Positions 46,900 to 58,325 of a stretch of DNA of 64,000 bases are shown one piece after another. The notes beneath the pieces are model-generated. The model was not told where the DNA came from. It did not search any database and worked only from the letters and a program-made list of their open reading frames with translations. Origin of the DNA: Nephrocerus scutellatus (lineage: Eukaryota > Arthropoda > Insecta > Diptera > Pipunculidae); the NCBI GenBank assembly GCA_947095585.1, contig OX352761.1, forward strand, positions 139,592,277-139,656,276, read 5' to 3'. The translations under genes and the position numbers were made by a program. Within the stretch, counting starts at the first letter, position 1; each line of letters begins with the position of its first letter.

Positions 46900-47240
46900 T
46901 AGGAAATTCTGGAGACTACACCCAAATATTATTTTGGTATGTAACTGGAGATATGTTATGATGGGATGTTAAAAACAAAATGTGCAACCAAGCTAGAAGC
47001 TACATTAAGTTTATGGAATGATGCACTGTCCATATCTGCAAAAATCTCACAACCATACATAGTAAAAGGAAGAATAAGGGATTTTACTAAATGTATGTAT
47101 CTTTACTCTGAGTGAGCGCCAATCGACAAACAGCAAAGAGACCCATACATTTTTGAGACGATGTGAGTAATGTGATGACAGTGTTCTGTTGATGCCTAGA
47201 TTTTTAACGACCCCAATTTGCTCTATTTTTATTAATTTAT
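46900..47240 (-). mobile_element. Non-LTR RT C-terminal remnant
   Basis: The minus strand reads IEQIGVVKNLGI, a SKMYGSLCCLSIGAHS block, LILPFTMYGCEIFADMDS and FHKLNVASSLVAHFVFNI. This is the post-active-site region (V+xLGIxxN...K...PxxxYGxE). The interrupting stops are few, but it lacks both ends. Confidence 0.6.
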
Positions 47241-47600
47241 TAATTTTCCTTGTACGGAAAAGGCCCGATTAATCATTTGGATTGTCTCAACCCTTGGACA
47301 TTTTCCCAATGGGCCAGACGAAGTTTTTTTTCCCATTTCTTAAACAGCGATGTGGCAGCAGCCCAGTTGACACCACAGTAGGGTTCATGTCATATGAACG
47401 CAGATTGCGAGCCAACCTTAGCTAGTTCATCTGCAGATTCGTTGCCTGCAATTCATTGATGACCAGGGACCTCTCTGAGTTTCACCCTGATATGTCTGGT
47501 TATGAAATGCAGTGCATCGCAGCAGCATTTAACTGATTGATTACAAGCTTGGCTAAATACCAGTCTTTGTACAATTCTAGAAACTTTGTTTTATGGCTAA
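47241..47600 (-). mobile_element. RNase H remnant of an R1/LOA-like element
   Basis: The minus strand reads IAGNESADELAKVGS, then GVNWAAATSLFKKWEKKLRL. GNESADELA is the conserved RNase H core of R1/LOA/I-type elements. Since RNase H lies downstream of RT in these elements, and here it is upstream of the RT piece at 46.9 kb on the same strand, the two derive from separate insertions or a rearrangement. Confidence 0.7.
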
Positions 47601-48865
47601 AGTATGACTTTTATATGCGTTTCGTTTAGAGTTGGAAATCTTACATAAGATACTGAACGACAGTTATATCATAAAATTACCGACTAAACCCAATGAATAA
47701 ACTAAACCATCCGCACAGTCCTGTGGGGTGGACTACTTTTGTAATACTTTATAGGGATAGTTGTTGGGATAAACTTCATTCTTTGTATGCTTTTTCTAAG
47801 TCCTGTGTAATTCTATCATAACATTCACTGTCAAACTGCATACAGCCACTTCCATTTGACCTGTGTCATCAACATACGAGTGTGTGCCCAATAATATTCT
47901 CCGATGTTAGTACGAGTATTATGCCAAGAAAGCTTGTAGGTGAGTACTTTTATCACTTCCACATGGAATATTTGACGAAAACGTGCTCTGCCATGGTTAA
48001 CCTTCGTGCCGAAACTAAGTTTTGTCCCTGTAGATTGCGTTATCTCTTACTCAAATTATGTTGACTCAAGTTTTTAAAAGCACTATATTGCTTGTTGTTT
48101 TGTTTTGGCTAAAACATATCACAGTTGTAATGGTATATTTACTAAGTCTCCTAATTATAATCATGTTATAATAGTATATAACGAGCATAACATAATGAGC
48201 TAGGAAAGTGGACCACTTGTCAGCGAGTAATGTACTCTATTTTTCACTGCAGTAAATAACAAAAGTGTTTTCTATGTTAAAAGACCAGTGTGTATAATGA
48301 CTACTGTCGAGTATAGGAAACAGTCACTTTCGGCTACGGTCGTGTGAAAAATTATTGTTCAATTAAGACCTAAATAATACATCGTATATACGATATATCG
48401 TATATCGTATATCTTATATAACAAATTGTTAATAAGTCGATTGGAACAATTAATGCACTTTTCCATACTTTTAGTGAATGTGTGTGTGAGTGTATGAGTG
48501 TACATCTAGGTACCAGTGATAAATGTTGGTTTTGTTGTTTTTTACTTTGGTCGAAACATACTTTTATGTGTCTAGTACAATTTTCAAGTCCTTCGTGCAA
48601 TAAATAATTTATGTTTTTATTATAATTACCCTTTAAAAAAGAATTGTTTCTAAAAATTATGATAACTAAATGAAATTTAATTTTCCCAAAATTAAATTTG
48701 AAAGACGACTCGCGAATTTCAAATTGAAGTTTTGTTGTGTTATTGAGAAAAAAAAACAAAACCCAAGTGCTGTGTTGTCATACATTTTTTAAACCGCGCG
48801 CACTTTTTTTTACACTCAAAACTAAATACATACTCGTTCATACTAACAAAGAGATATCCGTGGAA
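47601..48865. other. No gene seen; CGATATAC palindrome cluster
   Basis: AT-rich. At 48380-48415 a short cluster of overlapping ATACGATATATCGTAT palindromes occurs. Confidence 0.45.
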
Positions 48866-48961
48866 ATGCATCTACATTTCGAGAGAAACGTAAACACAAA
48901 ATGCGACTGCACGATATTATCATTGTCCTGGATGGGAAAGGTTCCTGACGACATACCAGAG
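48866..48961 (+). CDS. Candidate short coding exon, unknown product
   Basis: Thirty-two codons from an ATG (GGAAATG context) to a perfect donor, CAGAG then GTAAGT, in phase 0; reading on gives a stop five codons later. The encoded tail CDCTILSLSWMGKVPDDIPE looks like a real protein segment rather than AT-rich noise. The frame is also open upstream to about 48737, so this may instead be an internal exon whose acceptor I could not fix (candidates near 48851 and 48882 are weak). No partner exon was identified and I do not recognise the family. Confidence 0.33.
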
Positions 48962-49197
48962 GTAAGTTGGTTGTAGTTATATTTTAACTTGAACTATGAA
49001 CATGATCTTTACTAAATTGTTACTAATTACTAAAATGTTATGATGTAGCATAATGTGATATGTTATGATAAGTAAAGAGTTTGGTAATTCCTTTAAAATT
49101 AGGTAACATTTCATTCATTCATTTTCGTGTCTAAAACTCAATTAATTTGATAAAATGAATTTATTTAATGAAATTAAAATGAATTCATACAATAAAT

Positions 49198-49356
49198 TCA
49201 TTGACATAATATAAAGCCAATGTGGTCGTCCCGGTCAGAATGCTCGGTTCTGATGCACACACATATGGTCTCTCCTTCCTGCACAAATTCAACATCGTTG
49301 GTCCTGGTGGGGCATGTGTGGTGTGCATGCATTGGGAAATCTATGCCTGGATTGCC
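49198..49356 (-). CDS. Possible terminal exon, unknown product
   Basis: A GC-richer island inside AT-rich DNA. On the minus strand a good acceptor (pyrimidine run then TTTATAG) leads into 52 open codons with three cysteines and an EGETICVCIRTEHSD segment. A TGA follows, and an AATAAA lies 33 nt further on at 49160-49165. An overlapping 39-codon frame (49289-49408) starts with a hydrophobic leader and could be a small secreted peptide. Neither is recognised, and open frames of this length arise by chance. Confidence 0.2.
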   Translation of the reverse strand, partial: GNPGIDFPMHAHHTCPTRTNDVEFVQEGETICVCIRTEHSDRDDHIGFILCQ

Positions 49357-49408
49357 CTATAAATAAAATGGAAATAAATAACTGCAATAATTTACTCCAC
49401 TGCTTCAT

Positions 49409-50869
49409 TGAACAACAACTCTTTATTGTCTGTGAAGTCCGTGTCCCGCAGCATTGACCGCACTTTGGTTTATCAGTTGGTGTTGTGGCTGCGATTGTTA
49501 CAGAAGTTCAATTGAAAAATTTATTACTTGGAGCTCTATCTTCGCAGCACAACGAAATAAACTCTCGCTCTGTGAATTTATAAATTCCCGTGCCCTAAAG
49601 ATTTACGTAATCTGTCGTAGCGAATCTGTTAACTTTGTGTTGATCGTAATTTGAAGAATAAGCGAGAGTTGGTATGAAAATTATGTTTGTGCAGTTAACC
49701 ACTTTCGAAATTATAATCAAATCACTAAAACATCGGATCAGCATAGTCTCGCGATGGCATGCAAATCCCTTCCGAATGTGCAAGTAAGCCCTGAGGAATT
49801 TGTGTGCATTTGCAAAAGTCTTATCCTACATCGGTTGAATCTACATAAGCTAAACATTTTTTAAAAATTGCCAAGTTATATAACATAACCTATTAGGACA
49901 TCATTAACATTTCTTCTTTTCAAGAATTCAACGCAGTTACTTAACATATCCTTTGCTTAGGAGACGGAGTAATTAAAAAATAACTGAGAAAGACTATAAC
50001 TAGGGAATCGTAAATGCGAAGCTGGTACTGGTACTTTCCAAATGATCGCCCACTTCATTAATATCATCCGAAAAGTGAAAAAGAAATTACGCTTCCCCCA
50101 ACACGACCCGCCGCGTATTGCTAGAAGTTTATGTTTTTCGTTGTTTGTAACCCAGAAGGTTCTCCCATAATTCCAATCGGAGTGCTTTGCTGTCTGCAGA
50201 GTCATCAGAACAAAGTCGGCATTCGTGGAATTTCCTATTAAGGACGAAGGAGTATAATAACAATTTCTTTCCAGCAGTCGAGTTGTGCATCCACTTAGAA
50301 CTAATGGGGTACGCACCTGTTAAGCATGTGTGGATCAGAGAATCCGCCAGCATTATTCGTACTAACACATAAGTTGTTATTATCCTTTATCCTTCCTGCA
50401 AAGTTTTACTTTAACATTGGCACATTTCAGATACGGATTGCGATTTAAATTTTCCTCATTCTGAAGATATCTGAAAATTTCTCTGTCTTAGCTTGAACAG
50501 TTGACGACTTTAATTTTGTGGAAACTCATTAGCGAATGCTATTTTCCAGGGAATTTAATTAAAAGCTGACAATTGAACATTTTTCTTTATTTCTAAATGA
50601 ACTTATTTTGATGTTATAGCAACGGTGTGCAGGAAAAACAACATACGTATAGATACACATAATACGTGGGTTGCTTTCAAAGTTTCTTGGATGAGAAAGA
50701 AGAAATAGGAATTATGTGTTTTTAAGTTTTACCAAAATCGCTTTGCTTTGCTGCATTTCATCACATCACTCCATATATACTGCTTAAGAAACTTTCACAA
50801 CCCCTATAGAGAACTGAAATTTTGTAAGTGCTTTAGTCTCATGGGCCGTTTTTAATTGGTTTATCAACT
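49409..50869. other. No gene seen
   Basis: Short overlapping frames on both strands, no recognised motif, no repeat partner. Confidence 0.45.
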
Positions 50870-51380
50870 TATTGAAGGTCCTTTTTAGCCAACTTTCTCA
50901 CGTCTTAGAGAGCTGAAGCGCAGCTCACCGTTAAAGATAGTTCCAATTTTCACACGTGTCACTCGTGCTATACATGTCAGGCGGGACATGCTGTACGCGT
51001 TACTCGAACCTGAGAAATGACTCATAAAACTTAGTTGTGCAAAAATGTCAGCTCTATAGGACGTGTGTTAGACGTGTTTGTGCGGTAACAAACATACTGA
51101 ACAACTGAAACATTTTTAAAATCACAGGTGCCACATCTCAAGATCACGGAAAGATATTATCAGGGGTCGTGGCTATTATCACTGGCATTTTTTAAATCAC
51201 ACGTGCCAGAAACGACTTATAAAACTGTAAAACGCGTAATATAAAAATTGCTATTTTGGACTTAGACACTCACAAAATTTTCTATCTAGGTTGTGTGGAA
51301 GGTGGTTCAAAAGGACCTCAAAGTAGTCGAAAATACAGACAGAAAGGGGTCAAGTCAAGTTAAATAAAAGTTTTTAAAAA
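50870..51380. repeat. Dispersed repeat B pieces, in both orientations
   Basis: 50870-51050 (plus) resembles the 34.9-kb copy: GGTCCTTTTTAGCCAAC, CAGCTCA, CACACGTGTCAC. 51290-51380 (minus) matches 60870-60960 closely: TGTGGAAGGTGGTTCAAAAGGACCTCA...AAAATACAGACAG and the AAGTTAAATAAAAGTTTTTAAA tract. Confidence 0.55.
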
Positions 51381-52170
51381 GGTAATTTTTGTGGTCTAGG
51401 CAAGGGGTAAGACGTTGGAGTACCTACCTTAAACGTTTTTCCTGAGTAATTTTAGCACTTCGATTTTTTGACTGCTGATCAAATATTAACGTCATACTAA
51501 GTGCCCGGCAAGAAAGGATATTATTGCTTCTTAGGGTTTCTACATAATCAATTGTGGTTTTGTCCTTAACCATCTTTCTACATTTATCGCAATATGTGAT
51601 GACTCACCACATCACACAAAGTAAGCCAAACTATTGTTGTTGCTAAAATCGTTAAACTCAAAATCAAATGCATTTACGTTTTATTCTAAGAACAGAAAAA
51701 TAAATACACGATATCCACAAAATAATTTATCGTACAGGGGGCAAAACAGCAAAAGGGGCGAGAGTCCTTCCTCATGGGTTTCTTACAGAATTTCCTTCAA
51801 TCCAACATTATTTAATGACAAATTCAGTGCAAGCTACCGCATTTGTTGGATGGTTGCCGCTTCTCACATTATGTATTCCCTTGACACATCAACATTGTGT
51901 TGTTATTGTATGTCAATTTAAGTGGAACGCTCCGCAGCGGTATACGGCATTGCAAATGGAATATGCATTTGCAAAACAACAAAAACTCCCCCAATATCCT
52001 GTCACCACCACAACAGTTTTAGTTTTGCTAAGAATAGAACCAACAAAACTTGGCAGGAAAAAATTAAATTTAGTTTTGTATTTTTGTCCTCCTTCGTTAA
52101 ACGGTAAGGAACTGTTTACTCCAAATCATCTTTTGTCTGCTATTGATGTCAACAAAGCTTGCTCCCTATA
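51381..52170. other. No gene seen
   Basis: A 157-codon plus-strand frame at 51815-52288 runs into the inverted MITE pair and is not supported by any motif. Confidence 0.5.
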
Positions 52171-52172
52171 TA

Positions 52173-52287
52173 ACGGGTGTTTTTTTGGGAGGTTTGTTTT
52201 TCCGATAGATGTCGTTTTATTTTATGACAGTTGTTTTGACAGCTCAAAGTGGCATTTCTACTCAGTATTGTTTGGCAAATCATTATG

Positions 52288-52324
<37 letters not shown>

Positions 52325-52634
52325 ACATTTGTGAAAAATAGTCGTGGTAGCCATATGCCAGAAATTGTGTTTAAATGTTAAATGCCAAAAAATTATCTAC
52401 CAAATAAAAAAAAATTTTGGTCATTTCATAATTTTATATGTGTTTTATTCAAAAAAAAATCGGCAACCTCTTAAAAAAACACCCGTTAGATATAACGTGT
52501 TTTTTTTTGAATAAAACACATATAAAATTATGAAATGACCAAAATTTTTTTTTATTTGGTAGATAATTTTTTGGCATTTAACATTTAAACACAATTTCTG
52601 GCATATGGCTACCACGACTATTTTTCACAAATGT

Positions 52635-52670
<36 letters not shown>

Positions 52671-52785
52671 CATAATGATTTGCCAAACAATACTGAGTAG
52701 AAATGCCACTTTGAGCTGTCAAAACAACTGTCATAAAATAAAAAGACATCTATCGGAAAAACAAACCTCCCAAAAAAACACCCTA
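52173..52785. mobile_element. Inverted pair of Tc1/mariner-type MITEs
   Basis: Unit 1 (52173-52486, 314 bp) is bounded by TA and has TIRs ACGGGTGTTTTTTT...AAAAAAACACCCGT. Unit 2 (52495 to about 52785) is the same sequence in opposite orientation; its inner TIR has lost about 20 bp. By eye the arms differ at one substitution (gtcGtttt against gtcTtttt) apart from that deletion and one base in a 34-35-bp A/T run. The 8 bp between them (TAGATATA) carry TA at both ends. Non-coding. TA duplications and these ends place it in the Tc1/mariner superfamily. Confidence 0.85.
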
Positions 52786-53700
52786 TATATTTAGTTTGGC
52801 TATTATAATGAACTTGTAATAGAGGAATATTGTTTTGTTGTTTGAACAACAAATTTTGCCATCATCAGGCCGGGTTTGATTTGTTGGAACGTGAATTATA
52901 AATCTGCAATCTTTTGCCTCAGCATCAAACCACTTCAGTTCCTTAAGGTAATTACCAAAGCTTTAGCTATTAATTTTTTTTTCCTCATAAATAAAATACC
53001 TGATACATAAAAACTAGTATGTATATACTATATAATTACGCATAAGTCACTTGATGTATCGAAGCCATATTCACACCATATGTTCTTTTAGTTTATGTTT
53101 TTTTTTTTAACCCGGTAGGCGGCGCTGGAGTTGATATATTGGTGCATATGTGTGTAGAGATCATCAATCCTAAGCCACTTGCCATCATCATCATCATGAT
53201 ATTTGGCCCTACAACCAGGGTCCGACCCTGGCGAAGATGTTCACGAAAATGTGATTAGTTTGGTTATTAGTTATTTAATTTTATAGAAAAATATGTTGTG
53301 ATTAAGTTTTGTCTTATTTTTTGCTTATAACTTCCCCTTAACCATCCCTTCACGCCCATTCACCGTCCATTCACACCCTCCTTCACCATCACTGGAGAAA
53401 TGTACAATTCTTCACTGTAAATGTAAAAGCCACCGCGGCGATAGAGAAGGCAGGGTAGGAAATTTAGCGAAGCGTACTTTCAAAAAGGTATACAAGATCG
53501 TGACAGGTAACGAGTCATGCATATTTGCCTATGAGCCGGAAAGAAAATGGCGATCGACTGTTTGGGTCTTCCAACTCGAAGAAAAACCAACGGATATTTT
53601 CTATTCTGAAGTCCCGAAATTTGTAGATAGAGTCGGAACTAGGAACTAGCGTTTTCGACTGCCGGAATTTCGGTTGTTTCAAAAATTCGAAATAGGCTAG
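52786..53700. other. No gene seen
   Basis: Contains a CATCATCATCATCATGAT run near 53185, possibly an RTE 3' tail in minus orientation. Otherwise featureless. Confidence 0.4.
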
Positions 53701-54130
53701 AGACGATTCAATTGAATTTCCTTTTTAAATTCTCTGTATTAACTTCGCGTGCCTGTGTGTTTGTCTGTTGTGGAATCTTGCGATCAATTTTTAACCCACT
53801 TGCCCACCCACCCACCCACTTTATTGAAATTTTGCAGACATGTGTATTTCCGGAGACAACACTTTCTATTAAAATTTGGTTCCCCTCGGGCCTCAGAGCC
53901 GAGAGGTATGCATACAAATTTTTTTAACAAAAAATTAACCAGATTTTCTTCAAATTTTAAACACATGTGTATCACTAATGGATAATATTTTTTGTATATT
54001 TTTTTGGAGAGATAGGGCCCTGAGGCCCTTTTTAGATTTAATATATTAACTTCACGTGCCCGTGTGTTTCTGGCTGGCTGGCTGGCTAACGGACCAAATC
54101 TTGTGATCTTTGAATTAATAATGCTATCTT
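53700..54130 (-). repeat. Dispersed repeat A, two adjacent copies
   Basis: 53711-53880 is the reverse complement of the 40.3-kb and 13.7-kb copies (GCAAGATTCCAC, TTAAAAATTGATCGCAAGAT, CGCGTGCC...GTGTGTTTG). 53930-54130 carries the same end again (CACGTGCCCGTGTGTTTCTGGCTGGCTGGCTGGC). The internal CCCACCCACCCACCC and TGGCTGGCTGGC runs are expanded tetranucleotides. Confidence 0.65.
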
Positions 54131-55720
54131 TAGAATCTCTAAGCTCTATTTTACAAACTATTCAAAAGTTGGAGTAGTGCCTTGTTTGCTTGGTGTGAAA
54201 AATTGATAATCTTCTATTCAAAGTTAAATTTTTAGGATACAGACACGTCTCTTAGATTTTTGTTTACAAAATATATATTGCATAATGGGAAGATACTTTC
54301 TGCGAGCAACTTTTAAATGTTTCGCATCTGTATAGGAAACATAGATAGCATAATTTATGGGGCATCTTTAAGGAGTTCAAAACTTGCTTATCTGGCTTTG
54401 ATTTTTTCTCTTTTCACAGATATCAACTTAGTGCGTTAGGGGGTGTTATTGTTAGTACGAAGAATCTAAGTTTTGTTTACATTGGTTTTTAAGTCTTATG
54501 GCTTAGTTTAAAATCCCATTTAATTGTCATTTTAATATTTTTAGTACACAACCATGCAACCTTTATAAAATCTATTCAAATCCTAATCGGCGCATACAAA
54601 CTGAAGCCATGCCTACCTACTGTTGTCAGGCCGACGGATAATTTTAAATTTGCAAACATAGTGCAGTAGTGCTAATCGCTGATGCTAGTAATATAGGCAG
54701 AACAGCCAGAGCAAAAATACATAACACAAAACACAACAACCCCAATCCAGCAAAAAAAAGCAACAACTGAGTCTATTATAAAATCAATCGTGTTCTGTGC
54801 TCGTCCTTGACTGTGACTTTAAATTTGTTTTCTCAGCAAGAATCCAAACACAAGCACTGCAGCAAACAGCCAGTGCCAATAGAACTGTCTTCTATTGTAC
54901 GAGTATGGCGGCGGCGCCAGTATGCTCTGTGTTGGATCGGTTCCTATGCATGCATGCTTGTTATGCCTATTAACCCTCTAAGGGCTTCGTGTACAGTCTA
55001 CTGTGCCCCAAACCGAGTGCTGACGTACCTCATCAATGGTACACTCTACCCGTGCCTTTTTGCTTGTTTCTCAATGCAACAACAACGTTAACCAACACCA
55101 TATTAAAGGAAATCAAAAAAGACAATGAGTGGTGAGTATTGGGGGTGGGGTGGTGGTTCTCGTGCTCGTGCTAGTGCTGCTTTTGATAGTTTAACACCGT
55201 TCAAGCAGAAGCAGAGGCAGCAGAAGCAGTGCCAAAAGTCCTTATGAAACCATAGAACCATATTTCAAGACATCAAATCATCGATAATAGCACTAACATA
55301 TCGCAATAACTATGAGACATACGAGACAATTTACTGTTTGTCAATCCATACACCCGCCATATACCACCACCATTTCGTTTGAAACGAGCTTAGTCTAGCA
55401 ATTTATTGTCGACGCTTTCACCGACCACACTCGTCGAGTGGCTGATAGGTGCGGATGGATGAATAGACATCATTATTTGAGTACTTCCGATGATTGAATA
55501 GGACTGCAGGTTATCATCAATTAGACAGCCGTCCATATGAGCTAGAATAACTGTGGAACCATTTCGAAAATGTTCTCTAAATAATCATAATTGTGAATAA
55601 TTGGAATAAAGCTGAAATCTTACAGTTAGCAAACAACAAAACAAAATTTTAAAAATCTAGTTTCGTCTTTCGCAAAAATGATTTCTAAAACTAGGCAGAT
55701 GATTGATTAGATTAGCGGAT
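54131..55720. other. No gene seen
   Basis: Overlapping short frames without motifs. A G/T-rich stretch lies at 55135-55180 and an A/G-rich CAG-like stretch at 55205-55235. Confidence 0.45.
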
Positions 55721-55721
55721 T

Positions 55722-56650
55722 GTGGCAACAGAAAATAAAAACACGACGGTTTGGGTTTTTAATGTTACTCTTCCACAGGGCGTAGTAACGGCGCCAGTTC
55801 TATTTAACATATTTGTTTCCGAAGTTCTGAAGAATGTGCATGTGTCCCTTGCTATGCTGTTGACGTTGTGCTATATGTATACATACACGGCTCCAGAATC
55901 TAAGAGATGCTGCGAAACATGTAAGGTTAAGCTTGGCTTCAAAATGAGAAGTTATACTGTTTCGCACCTCTCTAAGACACGGAAATAACGATCTCCGACG
56001 CAATTGCAAAAACTTACAGATAACTGATGCAAACGGCTTTCAAATTCCAACAAAATTCGTGCGGTATTCGAGGTGTTATTAGTATTTGGTTACATTATTG
56101 TGTTACAATGAACACGTAAATACCGCGATGAAAAAGGGATGGCACTGGAAAAGTTATCTTTTTCACGCCATCTGAGATGGGATGTGAAGGTTCTTTGTTA
56201 CTCAGGCGTTCGTAAGACCAATTTTAACGTATGCGTGACCAATATAGTGGATTATCAATCTATCATTTATGGAAAAATTCCGCGTCCTCGAGAGAAAATG
56301 AATGAAATGAAATGAATATGTATAGAAGCGAACATTCCAATTACAGGCATTATGTGTCAAATATAAAAAACTCCTGATCGCTTCCAGAGTGTCCAGATGC
56401 GACAATGTCATTCTGGATTTTTATAGGAACCATTTCGCTCGGTCAACCTCTGTTGCAATCGATTTAATTTCGAAAGAAATTTATCCAAATCTTCAGGACT
56501 TCGAGAGAGCATTAGAGAGCGGATTTATACCACCCGAGGCATTCTGTCATCTAGATGTATTGGGTATTTGTCGGACTCACGCAAGGTGCCCCTGATCTAC
56601 CATATTTTTAGAAGGGCAACGGACAAAAGCATCCGACATGCACAGATGAC
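55722..56650 (+). mobile_element. Jockey-superfamily non-LTR RT remnant
   Basis: The plus strand reads TLPQGVVTAPVLFNIFVSEV, a frameshifted active site (no ADD remains: SLAMLLTLCYMYT), then SKRCCETCKVKLGFKMRSYT. Further down come LRWDVKVLCYSGVRKTNF-like and FYRNHFARSTSVAIDLISKE with IPPEAFCHLDVLG. A family distinct from the others, with an LPQG rather than GVPQG block. Confidence 0.65.
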
Positions 56651-57289
56651 TTTAGGTGGTCGTAATACGGTCTGGAGATACTGCAGTGACATAACAAATG
56701 TAATCTAATCAGATATTGGTGGCTCGAATGGTGTGTGGCCGGCATTGAGCCATAATGATAAGCGGAGGCAGCGTCTTGGGTAATCCGTACTATGGGTATC
56801 ATTGAGTTGTCATAATGACGGCTCTATGATATCGGTTGTGCTGGGGGCCTGTGAGGATGTCGAGAAACATTAGGGAAATATCCTTACATTTTCTTTGTTA
56901 TTTTTTTGTTAACTGGTTTTAAGTAGATTTGAGTAATTTTAGGTAAATATAAAACAAGTAAATGTAAAAAAGGAGGTCAGCCATCAGCAGGATAGGGGGA
57001 ATAACACAAAATGCATCAGAATTGCAAGTGGCCGTAACTATCTCTGACTGGTGGAATTTGCGATCAAAACTCCACGTGGTGGCAATTTCCTCCAATACAG
57101 GAAAGGCTTAATGATCGGGCTAGTCCCTTCAAATTTAGGTTGACGCGAGGTCAATAACCTCGCCCATTAAAAAAATATTACAGAACCTATGGGATGCCAG
57201 GACCAGACCCCGTTTGTAGAGCCTTTATTATTTGGTTATAATCGCCAAAATATCGGTTTTTGAGGTCGGGCCTAGTATTTTATTTTTTT
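56651..57289. other. No gene seen
   Basis: Probably includes 3' sequence of the preceding retroelement. No further motif. Confidence 0.4.
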
Positions 57290-57400
57290 CACGCATCACA
57301 CGCAACACGCGTCACACGTGGTTTATCAAAATTGGAGCCGGACACTGAGCTGCCAACAACATGAGAAAGGTGGTTAAAAAGGAGCTCAAAAAAACAAAAT
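57290..57400 (-). repeat. Dispersed repeat B, inverted copy
   Basis: Reverse complement matches 34.88-35.03 kb. As there, it lies within about 120 bp of a Helitron-like element, here on the opposite relative strand. Confidence 0.6.
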
Positions 57401-57514
57401 AAATTTTGATAAATAAAACAAAACAAATAGATATGGAATATAATGAGAACCAAACAGGTCATTTATAATTATACTAATATAGCTTGTAAGTTTCGTTATT
57501 TTCTTACTAACCAA

Positions 57515-57895
57515 TCCATACTAATATTATAAATGTGAAAGTAACTCTGTCTGTCTGTTACGTTTTCACGGCTAAACGGCTGGACCGATTTGGCTAATTT
57601 TTTTCAAAAATATTCGTAATAGTCCGGAGATAATTATAGGAATTGGAAAATTCGGGAAAAACTTGGAAAATTAGGGAAAAACTGAAAAAATTCCGTTTTC
57701 CATGGAATTTATGTATGAACTGGCGACCATAACTCACGATTCGAACACGTTATAGGCTACAATTTTGGGTCAGTGGCGGGTAGGTGTGGGTAGGTCTCAA
57801 TGTAGGTCTGTGGTTGTTTCAGTGGAGGAGAGGTAAGTTTGGTTGGGTCAGTAGGGTGTGAGGGTCATCCAGACAACGCCTGATATTTTAGCTTT
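57515..57895 (+). mobile_element. Helitron-like non-autonomous element, decayed
   Basis: Starts A then TCCATACTAATATTATAAATGTG, followed by TCACGGCTAAACGGCTGGACCGATTTGGCT. It shares the body with 35050-35467 (GGAAAATTCGGGAAAA, AACTCACGATT-GAACACGT, GTGGGTAGG). The 3' palindrome and CTAG are decayed (CAGACAACGCCTGATATTTTAGCTTT). Confidence 0.6.
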
Positions 57896-58107
57896 TGCTG
57901 GGTCTAAACGGTGTCCGGGGGGTTGGGATCGGCGGGTCCCGGGTAACGTCGGGGTTAACAACTGTTTAGAATAAATCATTTTTACTTTTCGAGGACTATA
58001 TGTGGGTATCCCTTTGTAAAGGCGAGCTTGCAATTAATGGGGTTTATGAAGTCTCATAAGCCTTGAAAATCTGTTCACCATGTTTATGCGGTTAACAAGG
58101 TTTATGT

Positions 58108-58325
58108 GGGCGTCGTAGCTCAGTGGATAAGAGCAGGAGGTTCGTGGTTCGAAAACCAGTAACACCAAAAAGTATTTTTCACGGTGTCCCACCTCTCGCG
58201 AAAGTCTGACAAACGTCCGAGAGTAATAACTTGTCACGGAAATCATCTCAATTTGCCGTTCTGATCGGGCATTAAATTTTAGGTCCCCTCCATTTGTGTG
58301 CAAAAATATACATGCTCAACACAAT
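58108..58325 (+). mobile_element. tRNA-derived SINE copy
   Basis: GGGCGTCGTAGCTCAGTGGATAAGAGC (A box TAGCTCAGTGG intact), B box GTGGTTCGAAAACC, then the same body as 22265 and the tail CCATTTGTGTGCAAAAATATACATGC. The head has a better tRNA-like A box than the 22.3-kb copy. Confidence 0.75.

Noticed and set aside
51815..52288. 157-codon plus-strand frame
   Set aside because: Its end lies inside the left arm of the inverted MITE pair, and the rest has no motif or coding signature.
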